A stretch of 20,433 nucleotides of DNA from positions 1 to 20,433 of the IMG/VR virus record IMGVR_UViG_3300017986_000179, one strand, 5' to 3'. The notes under the pieces are model-generated. The model had not been told where the DNA came from. It ran no database searches and was given only the letters and a program-made list of their open reading frames with translations. This DNA comes from a virus. This document shows, piece by piece, positions 4,114-20,143 of the stretch. Numbering within the stretch: the stretch's first letter is position 1; the number at the start of each line of letters is the position of its first letter. Made by a program: the position numbers and the translations under genes.

Positions 4114-7065
4114 TTATACGTTGAACTGGTAGTTTGCGAATAGAATGTATTCTTCCGCACTGCTTTCTTTTGTACTATCTATTATATATCTATCTAAGTC
4201 TAAGTCAAATTGACTAAAGTCAAAATTAGTTGATTTAATTGCACTCTTAATTACTTCGCTTTGACCCGGTTTAGTATAACATAAAATCAATGCCGGAGTA
4301 AATCCTAATTCATTTACATTATTTTCTTGTGCTGATCTCATCCACAAAGGAACAAAGTCTCTTTCAGTTGCTCCAATTGGTCTAATATTTTCTCTCATAT
4401 TAGTTAAGTTAGATATGAACTTAACAACATCTTTATTTTGACTTGCATTTATATGTGTAGAAGAAGTTTTTACTGAATTTGCTCTAGCAGGACGTAACGA
4501 AGAAGTAGGTCCAAGACCTCTTATAATTTCAATAAGAGTATCTTCAGTTCTTCTATCGACTAAGATTCCTTCTTCCCACTTTATATCTATATCACCGTTT
4601 CGAGTAACTACTTCAAAATCGTCTCCTAGTGTAACATTTATTGTGTTTCCACTTCTTAATTGAATTGAAAAAGTAGGTTTATCTTCAAAATCATAAAACG
4701 TATTTTTAGGAGTTGCATTTACTGTGTTTACAAGTATTTCATCTGCATTACTTAAATTAAATGTTTTTGCAGTTTTTCCTTTTGATGGTTCTGCAGGATC
4801 AACAACATCTAAGTAAACTACTTCGTATACTATATCATTTGAACCTGGAACTTTTGCAACAGCAGTTTTTAAATCACCGACTAAGTATCTTTTTCTTTTG
4901 TGGTTTTTTGATGCCGCCGCAACAAAGTTTTGAATATCTGTTGATTCAATTCCTGCATAAACAAGCATTTTTATTTCTTTTTGAATTCCAAAGTTTGGAT
5001 CACTCGGACGATATATAAGTTCAGGAATAAAAATTTCAGGATCAGAAATAAATGCTCTAAAACTTTGTCTAACATTTTCTTTTAAAAATGGTTTCATATA
5101 AAGATTGCTATATCTTTTAGTGTCAGGATTTTCAACTCTTATACTAAACTCTTTATTAACTATATTATATTTGTAAAGGTCTTGTGCTGAAACTACAAAC
5201 TTATATTCTCTATCAATTGGTGTTGTTGCACCGTCTAGTGTAAATGTATCTCCATCGAATACAGTTAGTCCATTTTCTGTATATACAAATCTTTCCCAAA
5301 GAGAAGAGTCTGCATTAAACGTAGAAGAACTAGTATGTGTAGTTAATGCACGATATGTCAAATCTTCATAACGAACAACATCACCAATGGTATATGATCT
5401 TGTAGGTTTCCAAAAACTTTTATAAACCTGTTGTCCAAATGCATTTACTTTTCCAACTATTTCTCCGTCAAAACTTAAAGCAAGGCCTGGAGGCAATCTT
5501 CCTGAATTTAAACTATAGATAACATTAGAATTAGGTATAGAAGTAGTTGCTTCTACTTTTAATACAGAAATAACATTAGAACCAATAAGTCCTAAATTAC
5601 TGTCTGTAATCCAAGTTGTCTCGCTATCAATTTCGCCAAGAAGTTTAAGAGTAAATGTTTTTTCTGTGCTTGCAGTTTCGTATTCTTGATCAGGAGTAAA
5701 TCTATTTGCACGTACACTAAATTTATAACTTGTGGTAATTTCAGACTGATAAGGTGTAACGCCTGCTATTTCGCCAGTTGAAGTATCTAATTCTAGTCCT
5801 ACAGGCAAAGTTGATTTTGTTTCTGGCACAACAGTTGTAAAGTCTATAAGTCTTACATAACCTATATTTTCATTAAATGAGACAGGATGACCTGTTGCTG
5901 TAAAAATAGTACCGACAGAATTTGTATCAGCACCAAAATTAGTAAAATCTGTTGTTCCTATTTTGGTTATAATATACTGAAAACCGGTAACCATTTTTTC
6001 TGCACTACGTGGATTTTGTAATCCTTTATCGGGATGAATTGGAAATTCTCCACTGATATCCCAACGACCTTCTGCTGTTTTACCGTCAGTAAATCGATAT
6101 GTGCCCGGTGTTGTTTCTAATAGTTCGTAAGAAACAACACCTGTTAAAGTATTTGGATCAATAATATCAAGAAAGAGTGTAATATAGTTATTGGCTCTTC
6201 TAACACCTAGATCACTCGGAGTTAACCAGATTGGAACTCTTAAGTTTGTATTGTCAGCAGTAAATGTACCAGTGCCAACTTGCATAATAGTATTATCAAC
6301 ACGGAAGAAGTCATCACCTACAACAAAGATACGAAATGTTCTTCTAGAAACTATGTCCCCGTCTGTTACACTAATTGTAAATTGATAATATCTGTTTAAT
6401 TTTTTAGGTGTTCTTTCATTATATTTAAAATCATATATAGTTGTGTCATAATAAAAGCTATCAAATCCGTTTGAACTTCTTAATCCAAAGTCATATCCTG
6501 CTGACTCGAAGTCATACGGTGCAGTATCAAATGTTCCTGCATTGTATGATAATGTTTTTTCAATAGCAAGAATAGGGTCAACAATACCTACTATTCTGCC
6601 ATCTTCTGTTAATTCAATTCCTGGTGGAAGTTCGCCGTCACCGTCTGCTATAAAATATGATAAAGTTTGTCCTGCTTCTATATCGTCGTCTGTTGCAATA
6701 AGTTGGAAATCAACGGGCGAACTATCAAGTATATAAAAGGTATCATTATTACCAACAGGAAGTAACCCTGGATCAGTTTGCCATACAGGAGCATCAGGAC
6801 CACTAACTGTTAATTTAAATGTTCTATCCTTTATTGCTCCGTTAAGCTCTGCCCTAAGTACAAATCTAAAATCTGTAACCCTTGCTACTTCATATGGAGT
6901 TCCTACTAACTGAGATCCTAGTATTCTAATGCCGCCAGGTAACTTACCACTTATTAACTTTACAGTGGAATTAGTATCTGATAACGGAAGATCAACCGCT
7001 ACAGTAACATTTTCTGTTAAGTCAGCGAGTTTAGTATCTGAAGGCTGTGTCCATAAATCTGCCAT
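4114..7065 (-). CDS. Large structural protein with putative Ig (He_PIG-type) repeats and a carbohydrate-binding-like module, 983 aa
   Basis: At least four copies of the He_PIG signature (LPxGLxLxxxxGxIxGxP/V) are visible: SGKLPGGIRILGSQLVGTP (39-57), GELPPGIELTEDGRIVGIV (144-162), STLPVGLELDTSTGEIAGV (418-436) and SGRLPPGLALSFDGEIVGKV (521-540). Such cadherin/Ig-like domains are common in phage baseplate and fibre proteins. Residues 549-593 resemble a CBM5/12 chitin-binding module: FWKPTRSYTIGDVVRYEDLT followed by YRALTTHTS and a closing SSLWERF. Residues 357-391 hold a motif (YIITKIGTTDF...VGTIFTATG) that recurs in marine phage virion proteins. The C terminus (GFTPALILCYTKPGQ...DLDRYIIDST) looks like a conserved end domain. 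It has its own late box, and AAGGA precedes the ATG. Probable role: a baseplate-linked or fibre protein that contacts surface glycans. Confidence 0.82.
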   Translation of the reverse strand: MADLWTQPSDTKLADLTENVTVAVDLPLSDTNSTVKLISGKLPGGIRILGSQLVGTPYEVARVTDFRFVLRAELNGAIKDRTFKLTVSGPDAPVWQTDPGLLPVGNNDTFYILDSSPVDFQLIATDDDIEAGQTLSYFIADGDGELPPGIELTEDGRIVGIVDPILAIEKTLSYNAGTFDTAPYDFESAGYDFGLRSSNGFDSFYYDTTIYDFKYNERTPKKLNRYYQFTISVTDGDIVSRRTFRIFVVGDDFFRVDNTIMQVGTGTFTADNTNLRVPIWLTPSDLGVRRANNYITLFLDIIDPNTLTGVVSYELLETTPGTYRFTDGKTAEGRWDISGEFPIHPDKGLQNPRSAEKMVTGFQYIITKIGTTDFTNFGADTNSVGTIFTATGHPVSFNENIGYVRLIDFTTVVPETKSTLPVGLELDTSTGEIAGVTPYQSEITTSYKFSVRANRFTPDQEYETASTEKTFTLKLLGEIDSETTWITDSNLGLIGSNVISVLKVEATTSIPNSNVIYSLNSGRLPPGLALSFDGEIVGKVNAFGQQVYKSFWKPTRSYTIGDVVRYEDLTYRALTTHTSSSTFNADSSLWERFVYTENGLTVFDGDTFTLDGATTPIDREYKFVVSAQDLYKYNIVNKEFSIRVENPDTKRYSNLYMKPFLKENVRQSFRAFISDPEIFIPELIYRPSDPNFGIQKEIKMLVYAGIESTDIQNFVAAASKNHKRKRYLVGDLKTAVAKVPGSNDIVYEVVYLDVVDPAEPSKGKTAKTFNLSNADEILVNTVNATPKNTFYDFEDKPTFSIQLRSGNTINVTLGDDFEVVTRNGDIDIKWEEGILVDRRTEDTLIEIIRGLGPTSSLRPARANSVKTSSTHINASQNKDVVKFISNLTNMRENIRPIGATERDFVPLWMRSAQENNVNELGFTPALILCYTKPGQSEVIKSAIKSTNFDFSQFDLDLDRYIIDSTKESSAEEYILFANYQFNV

Positions 7066-7085
7066 ATTTTATTCCTTATATAGCG

Positions 7086-7093
7086 TATTTATC
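7086..7093 (-). promoter_or_regulatory. Late promoter box GATAAATA
   Basis: Minus-strand CGATAAATACGC lies in the 37-base gap upstream of the 983-aa gene. The predicted start near 7080 gives a leader of about 15 bases containing AAGGA before ATG 7065. Confidence 0.75.
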
Positions 7094-7102
7094 GGAAATG
7101 AA

Positions 7103-7804
7103 TTATGTAAAACTACCGAGTTCAATAGTGTTAAGTGATTCAGGTGTAAACTCTCCCAGATCGACGTCAGTTTGTGATAAAATAAATTCAATAGCATTGT
7201 CCCACGTATTTCTAAAATTGCCAAAGTCGAATCCTTGGAAGTAAGCACCAAACTCTCTAAGATCATAACCGTACACTAATCCCTGTAAAGAACCTTGGAA
7301 CGTATTTGCTGATATTACATTTGCGCCAGTTATATCTTTAGCATTAGCATTTAAGTTAGCCGATAAAGTTGGTGACGAATCTCTAACTAAAATACCAGAG
7401 TTATCTAAATCAACATACAATGTTTGTCCAACTGAACGTGTGGCTATTCCTTCACCTCCTCTAAGAGACAAAGTTTGACCTCTAGTTATTCCAATTGTGC
7501 CTCCTTCGTCAACTATTATTTGTAGTTGGTCTAAACTCTCCGAACCAGTAATTGTAATAGTTTCTTCGTTGGCCTGTACTGTAATATTTGCGCCAGCAAC
7601 TAGTCTTTTAAACTTTTCAACACCTGACTGCTTCCCTGCATATACAGGTTGTCCTAAAGTTCCTAAATTTTCTATGACAGTAGTTTCAACAATTCTTGCA
7701 TCTAATTCTTCAAAGTTATCGTTTACTTTGATAAATGCTTCTCGGAGATCGTCGCCCGTTCCGTCGTTTGCTATAATTCCTACGTCAACATAATTAATTG
7801 CCAT
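7103..7804 (-). CDS. Tail-fibre-like structural protein with NDGTGD anchor, 233 aa
   Basis: Residues 6-35 (VDVGIIANDGTGDDLREAFI then KVNDNFEELD) form the same N-terminal anchor as the 3221-aa protein ([20 protein letters not shown]), so both probably attach to the same or equivalent virion site. A region ANITVQANEETITITGSESL (70-89) and the following beta-rich part look like a short fibre shaft. SPTLSANLNANAKDITGANV precedes FQGSLQGLVYGYDLREFGAY, which echoes the G-x-L-x-G-x-V motif of the 394-aa neighbour. The C terminus (TDVDLGEFTPESLNTIELGS) has no recognised enzyme motif. It is the only gene of the five-gene fibre block without its own late box and lies 12 bases after the 394-aa gene, so the two are co-transcribed. 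A GGAG sits 6 bases before the ATG. Confidence 0.82.
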   Translation of the reverse strand: MAINYVDVGIIANDGTGDDLREAFIKVNDNFEELDARIVETTVIENLGTLGQPVYAGKQSGVEKFKRLVAGANITVQANEETITITGSESLDQLQIIVDEGGTIGITRGQTLSLRGGEGIATRSVGQTLYVDLDNSGILVRDSSPTLSANLNANAKDITGANVISANTFQGSLQGLVYGYDLREFGAYFQGFDFGNFRNTWDNAIEFILSQTDVDLGEFTPESLNTIELGSFT

Positions 7805-7816
7805 TTATAATCTCCA

Positions 7817-9001
7817 TTAATGTAAGTCTACCCAAGATGTGCCATTGTATACTTGTGCTTTTGATGTTCCTTGATCAAACACCATCATTCCTGCAACTGG
7901 CGAAGCAATAGCACTATCTCTAGCAGTAGCATTTGTATAACTAGGCAACTGGAAACTTTGTGCGTCTGCGGCACTAACTATGTCAAGGTGTGTTCCGCTT
8001 CCTAGATAAATTGCTCCACCGTCGCCGTTGCTACTTATTGTAGTTGTAGAGCCGGTGATATCTATGTCTGAATATGCTCCTATTACTCCTGAAGTAATGC
8101 TTACGTATCCGCCGCCATTTAAATTTAAATTATCAACTGGTGCTAAAGTTAAATCTCCGCTAGTAGTAGATATAATAAGTGCAACATTACTTAATATTGC
8201 CGGAGTATGGATTACAGTTCCATAAAACTCTTTTGTTCTAGCATCAATTAATAAACTAGAATCACCTGCAATCATTGATGTATCTAATGCAATATCGTCA
8301 AGATATGCTAAACTAATATCTGCTCTTGGACTAGAAAAATATGTAGTATTAAGGTTATTAAAAGTGCTTGTACCGCTACTGTTATTTAAATTAAAGTTAC
8401 CTACACCTGAAATAACTTCTGCTGGTATGTTGCTATTAATATGATCTACAAGCAATGTACTATCTGTACCGAACACACTGCCTTGTAAATCTCCGGTGTT
8501 TTTAACTTCTATAGTTAAAGAACCATTTGTAAATTCTGATCTTAAAATGTAGTCAGGAATGTTATCTAAATCACTAAAGTTATTACTAACACCTACTGCG
8601 GCTAATCCTGTAACATTTGAAGCAGGAACCGTAGCACTAACATTTGTTACAAATCCTGTATCATTTACAAGTTGTGACAACTTTGATGGAATAGTTGGTC
8701 TATTAGTTAAGTCGTTATAACTTCCACTAAACAAAACTGGTTTGTCTTGTAAGTCATTATAACTTCCGCTAAAAATATCTGGTTTAGTAACTAAATCATT
8801 AAAGTTACCAGTTAGTGCAACTTGTGCTATATTGTTACCGTCAACTGATAATGATGTAGCAGTTAACGTATCTGCTTGTATTGTTCCTGACGCAGTAACA
8901 TTAATAGCATCTACTATACTACTTCCTTGTAAATTAAGGTTGTCGCCTGTTGGTAATTCTTTAATACCATTGTCAAATATTAACGGAAATCTATTAGCCA
9001 T
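7817..9001 (-). CDS. Tail-fibre protein with 14-residue tandem repeats, 394 aa
   Basis: The N terminus MANRFPLIFDNGIKELPTGD is followed by NLNLQGSSIVDAINVTASGT, the pattern seen at the start of many marine T4-like fibre proteins. Residues 65-106 are three tandem 14-residue units (GNFNDLVTKPDIFS, GSYNDLQDKPVLFS, GSYNDLTNRPTIPS), with a fading fourth at about 138-151 (NNFSDLDNIPDY). Further on are NTGDLQGSVFGTDSTLLVD (about 168-186) and a beta-rich shaft. The last 45 residues (LPSYTNATARDSAIA..., QVYNGTSWVDLH) match the C-terminal module of the 397-aa protein and may be a receptor-binding or trimerisation tip. A late box is 23 bases upstream of the ATG. A role as a fibre is strongly suggested by composition and neighbours; which T4 fibre it replaces cannot be told. 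Confidence 0.85.
   Translation of the reverse strand: MANRFPLIFDNGIKELPTGDNLNLQGSSIVDAINVTASGTIQADTLTATSLSVDGNNIAQVALTGNFNDLVTKPDIFSGSYNDLQDKPVLFSGSYNDLTNRPTIPSKLSQLVNDTGFVTNVSATVPASNVTGLAAVGVSNNFSDLDNIPDYILRSEFTNGSLTIEVKNTGDLQGSVFGTDSTLLVDHINSNIPAEVISGVGNFNLNNSSGTSTFNNLNTTYFSSPRADISLAYLDDIALDTSMIAGDSSLLIDARTKEFYGTVIHTPAILSNVALIISTTSGDLTLAPVDNLNLNGGGYVSITSGVIGAYSDIDITGSTTTISSNGDGGAIYLGSGTHLDIVSAADAQSFQLPSYTNATARDSAIASPVAGMMVFDQGTSKAQVYNGTSWVDLH
8684..8809 (-). repeat. Three tandem 42-bp repeats inside the 394-aa fibre gene
   Basis: Units at 8809-8768, 8767-8726 and 8725-8684 each encode 14 residues of the form G(S/N)(Y/F)NDLxx(K/R)Pxxxx. The first two are most alike in their second half (KPxxFS). 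The unit boundary is exact with no indels, so the array could expand or contract without a frameshift. Confidence 0.85.
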
Positions 9002-9024
9002 TCTCTGTTATCCTATTACTTTTA

Positions 9025-9032
9025 TATTTATC
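9025..9032 (-). promoter_or_regulatory. Late promoter box GATAAATA
   Basis: Minus-strand CGATAAATATAA lies in the 38-base gap between the giant gene and the 394-aa fibre gene. The predicted start near 9019 gives a leader of about 18 bases with AGGA before ATG 9001. It should serve the 394-aa and 233-aa genes together. Confidence 0.75.
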
Positions 9033-9039
9033 GAATATC

Positions 9040-18723
<9,684 letters not shown>

Positions 18724-18749
18724 TCAAGGATTAACCTATCTTGTCATAG

Positions 18750-18757
18750 TATTTATC
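18750..18757 (-). promoter_or_regulatory. Late promoter box GATAAATA for the giant gene
   Basis: Minus-strand ACGATAAATACTAT lies in the 84-base divergent region before the giant gene. The predicted start near 18744 gives a leader of about 39 bases, the longest of the set, with GGAG before ATG 18705. Confidence 0.72.
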
Positions 18758-18766
18758 GTATCATTT

Positions 18767-18772
18767 TATAAT
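18767..18772 (+). promoter_or_regulatory. Possible -10 element for the zinc-ribbon gene
   Basis: A perfect TATAAT lies 18 bases upstream of ATG 18790 on the plus strand. The only -35-like sequence (TTGTCA, 18741-18746) is 20 bases away, which is too far for a standard promoter. No Shine-Dalgarno sequence lies between it and the ATG, so the RNA would have a leader of about 11 bases. Confidence 0.3.
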
Positions 18773-18789
18773 CTTAATGTAAATACAAT

Positions 18790-19077
18790 ATGTTCATTAA
18801 AGAATATACAGTAAAGAAATCATACGAAAGGCCTAGTAAACTAGGAAAAGTTCATCAGTATACTAGGAATATTACTGTATGTGTGTTTCGTTGTGATAAT
18901 TGTAATATAGAATTTGAACGTAATAGAGGAAATATGAATCCTAAACGTCTAAATAATAATTATTTTCACGTATGTAGTAATTGTGATAGTAAGAAATTTG
19001 CCCAGAAAAAGGGAGTCGAACGTAAAAAGATTTGGGACTTAACGGCTTCTTCAGATATTCCTATTAGCCAAATATAG
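18790..19077 (+). CDS. Small zinc-ribbon-like protein, 95 aa
   Basis: Two CxxC knuckles, CDNC (35-38) and CSNC (62-65), are spaced 23 residues apart, the layout of a treble-clef or zinc-ribbon metal site. Between them is the basic segment FERNRGNMNPKRLNNNYFHV. The first 30 residues (EYTVKKSYERPSKLGKVHQY) are basic and Tyr-rich. The end is IWDLTASSDIPISQI. There is no catalytic HNH or nuclease signature. I recall similar proteins in marine T4-like phages without an assigned function; nucleic-acid binding is inferred from the basic charge and zinc knuckles. It is one of two plus-strand genes and diverges from the giant gene. Its start is the first ATG after an in-frame stop, yet it lacks a Shine-Dalgarno sequence. 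Its last 14 bases overlap the convergent iron-sulfur carrier gene. Confidence 0.82.
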   Translation: MFIKEYTVKKSYERPSKLGKVHQYTRNITVCVFRCDNCNIEFERNRGNMNPKRLNNNYFHVCSNCDSKKFAQKKGVERKKIWDLTASSDIPISQI

Positions 19078-19408
19078 AATCATTAAAGTTAACACTAACA
19101 CCGCAACCACAACTTGATTGTGCATTAGGGTTTTGTATATCAAACATTGAACCTATAATATCTTTTTTGTAATCTAATGTAGATCCAAAAAGAAACATTA
19201 CACTTTGTGATCCTATTGCTAATTTCCCAAGACCAGTATCAATAACTTCATCATTATCTTCAATTTGATCTTGACTTAACAATGACCAGTCATATTCAAA
19301 ACCTGCACAGCCGCCACCTTTGACATTTAAGCCAACAGCATAAGACGAATTTGATTTACAAAGTTCGTTTATTTGATCTTGGGCGGCTTCAGTAAGACTT
19401 ATAACCAT
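19064..19408 (-). CDS. A-type iron-sulfur cluster carrier (IscA/ErpA/HesB family)
   Basis: The 114-aa protein carries the three family cysteines: C34 in KGGGCAGFEYDW, and C100 and C102 in SSCGCGVSVNF, i.e. C-x65-C-x-C, as in bacterial IscA (C35, C99, C101). Length and order match A-type carriers that hold a 2Fe-2S or 4Fe-4S cluster and pass it to apo-enzymes. The N terminus is SLTEAAQDQINELCKSN. I chose ATG 19408 because the in-frame extension to 19477 would overlap the small membrane-protein gene and add sequence unlike the family. It lies 4 bases after that gene, under the same late box. Phage copies could supply clusters to phage-modified host enzymes or to phage Fe-S proteins; that is inference. 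Confidence 0.9.
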   Translation of the reverse strand: MVISLTEAAQDQINELCKSNSSYAVGLNVKGGGCAGFEYDWSLLSQDQIEDNDEVIDTGLGKLAIGSQSVMFLFGSTLDYKKDIIGSMFDIQNPNAQSSCGCGVSVNFNDSIFG

Positions 19409-19412
19409 TAAT

Positions 19413-19577
19413 TTACTCGGATTTCCAAATAGTCCAAGCGCCATAAGCAATAGCGCCATAAGCAAATAATGCCGCAATTGGTTTAAAAATTAAAAAAGCA
19501 ATACCAGCCGCAACTAGTACCACACCATCTAAAGTTGTACGCTCTTTAAGACGAGCATTTATCCATTTTTGTATCAT
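19413..19577 (-). CDS. Small membrane protein, 54 aa
   Basis: Translation gives MIQKWINARLKERTTLDGVV, then a hydrophobic stretch LVAAGIAFLIFKPIAALFAY (21-40) and GAIAYGAWTIWKSE to the end. The long hydrophobic region with a central KP could be one long helix or a tight hairpin of two; the basic first 13 residues suggest the N terminus is cytoplasmic. It is preceded by AGAGGA at 7 bases from the ATG. The ATG overlaps the TGA of the 62-aa gene (ATGA), and a perfect TATAAATA late box is 24 bases upstream. It is followed after 4 bases by the iron-sulfur carrier gene. Small size makes function unpredictable; a holin-like or membrane-scaffold role is only a guess. Confidence 0.78.
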   Translation of the reverse strand: MIQKWINARLKERTTLDGVVLVAAGIAFLIFKPIAALFAYGAIAYGAWTIWKSE

Positions 19578-19762
19578 CGTATGTTCCTCTTTTTTACAGG
19601 GTATTTATAGGCCGCTAGTAAATCACTGTTAGTTCTGGCTAATTGACGTTCATAAGGAGTTTTTTTCGGTGTAATAGTTGTAAAGCTCTTGCTAGGATCT
19701 TTATCACCTCTTAGCCCAGTGATCTTATCTAAGCTCATATCATTGTTTTCATCTACTGCCAT
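19574..19762 (-). CDS. Small polar protein, 62 aa, function unknown
   Basis: The product begins MAVDENNDMSLDKITGLRGD, continues KDPSKSFTTITPKKTPYERQ and ends YKYPVKKRNIR, with acidic N-terminal and basic C-terminal halves. There is no cysteine, no membrane segment and no known motif. GAGGA stands 7 bases before the ATG. Its stop is fused with the next start (ATGA), and the codons for A-Y-K-Y hold a TATAAATA late promoter box, so the reading frame doubles as a regulatory element. It lies divergent from the plus-strand gene at 19820 across a 57-base AT-rich spacer. A small virion or assembly peptide is possible, but nothing in the sequence proves it. Confidence 0.75.
   Translation of the reverse strand: MAVDENNDMSLDKITGLRGDKDPSKSFTTITPKKTPYERQLARTNSDLLAAYKYPVKKRNIR
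19602..19609 (-). promoter_or_regulatory. Late promoter box TATAAATA inside the 62-aa gene
   Basis: Minus-strand CTATAAATACCC is a perfect match to the T4 late consensus. It lies in codons for A-Y-K-Y near the end of the 62-aa gene. The predicted start near 19596 leaves a leader of about 19 bases with AGAGGA before ATG 19577, so it fits the membrane protein plus iron-sulfur carrier pair. Confidence 0.72.
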
Positions 19763-19798
19763 TTTTGATTCCTCATTATACTATATTTAGTAAATATT

Positions 19799-19818
19799 AT
19801 TTCCTAATAGGAGGAAAT
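19799..19818 (+). promoter_or_regulatory. Hairpin over the ribosome-binding site of the plus-strand membrane-anchored gene
   Basis: ATTTCCT (19799-19805) can pair with AGGAAAT (19812-19818) around the loop AATAGG. The GGAGGAAA Shine-Dalgarno sequence lies in the 3' arm and loop, one base before ATG 19820. The 7-bp stem would partly hide the site until melted. Confidence 0.4.
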
Positions 19819-19819
19819 T

Positions 19820-20143
19820 ATGACAATTGAAATAGTAATCGGTGTAATTGTTGCGGCAGTAGTTGCTTATGTTATCTATCAAGCAGTAGCCAGCGACGAT
19901 AAAAAAGCACCTGTAGTGCCACCAGTTGCTGAGGTTATTGATGAAGTAGCAAAAGCTACAGCTGAAAAGCCGAAAGCAAAGAAGAAAACTTCAAAGAAGA
20001 AACCTTCACAAGAGAAACTTCAAGATGAAACTTTAAATGCTATGAATAAGAAGGAACTTTTAGAAGTTGCTAAACTGCATAACATTAAAGCAAATGCTAG
20101 TTTAAAGAAGGATGAAATAATCCAAAGAATTAAGAACGGCTAG
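19820..20143 (+). CDS. Membrane-anchored Lys-rich protein with SAP/Rho-N-like C terminus, 107 aa
   Basis: Residues 4-23 (EIVIGVIVAAVVAYVIYQAV) form a single N-terminal transmembrane helix. A Pro/Val/Ala-rich linker follows, then a Lys-rich stretch (KPKAKKKTSKKKP, 50-62). The last 36 residues (LNAMNKKELLEVAKLHNIKA, NASLKKDEIIQRIKNG) fit the SAP / Rho N-terminal type helix-extended-loop-helix that binds nucleic acid: M/S-K-x-E-L, then a-x-x-x-x-I and L-x-K-x-E-L/I-I-x-x-I. The gene has a strong TAGGAGGAAAT ribosome site, held in a possible hairpin. It is one of two plus-strand genes, and its 3' end overlaps the convergent coiled-coil gene by 14 bases. A role tethering DNA to the membrane is inferred; the fold call is motif-based. 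Confidence 0.78.
   Translation: MTIEIVIGVIVAAVVAYVIYQAVASDDKKAPVVPPVAEVIDEVAKATAEKPKAKKKTSKKKPSQEKLQDETLNAMNKKELLEVAKLHNIKANASLKKDEIIQRIKNG

Noticed and set aside
19409-19477. N-terminal extension of the IscA-like protein with a hydrophobic start (MRHYLLMALLLMALGLF), possibly a signal peptide
   Set aside because: It is the out-of-frame shadow of the 54-aa membrane protein gene. A-type carriers are cytoplasmic and start near SLTEAA, and ATG 19408 gives the family length.
19763-19819. Bidirectional promoter in the AT-rich divergent gap (TATAAT on minus, TATACT on plus, near-late boxes GTAAATA and CTAAATA)
   Set aside because: No acceptable -35 exists for either direction and each late-like box has a mismatch at a core position. 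Some promoter must serve these genes, but none can be named with support.
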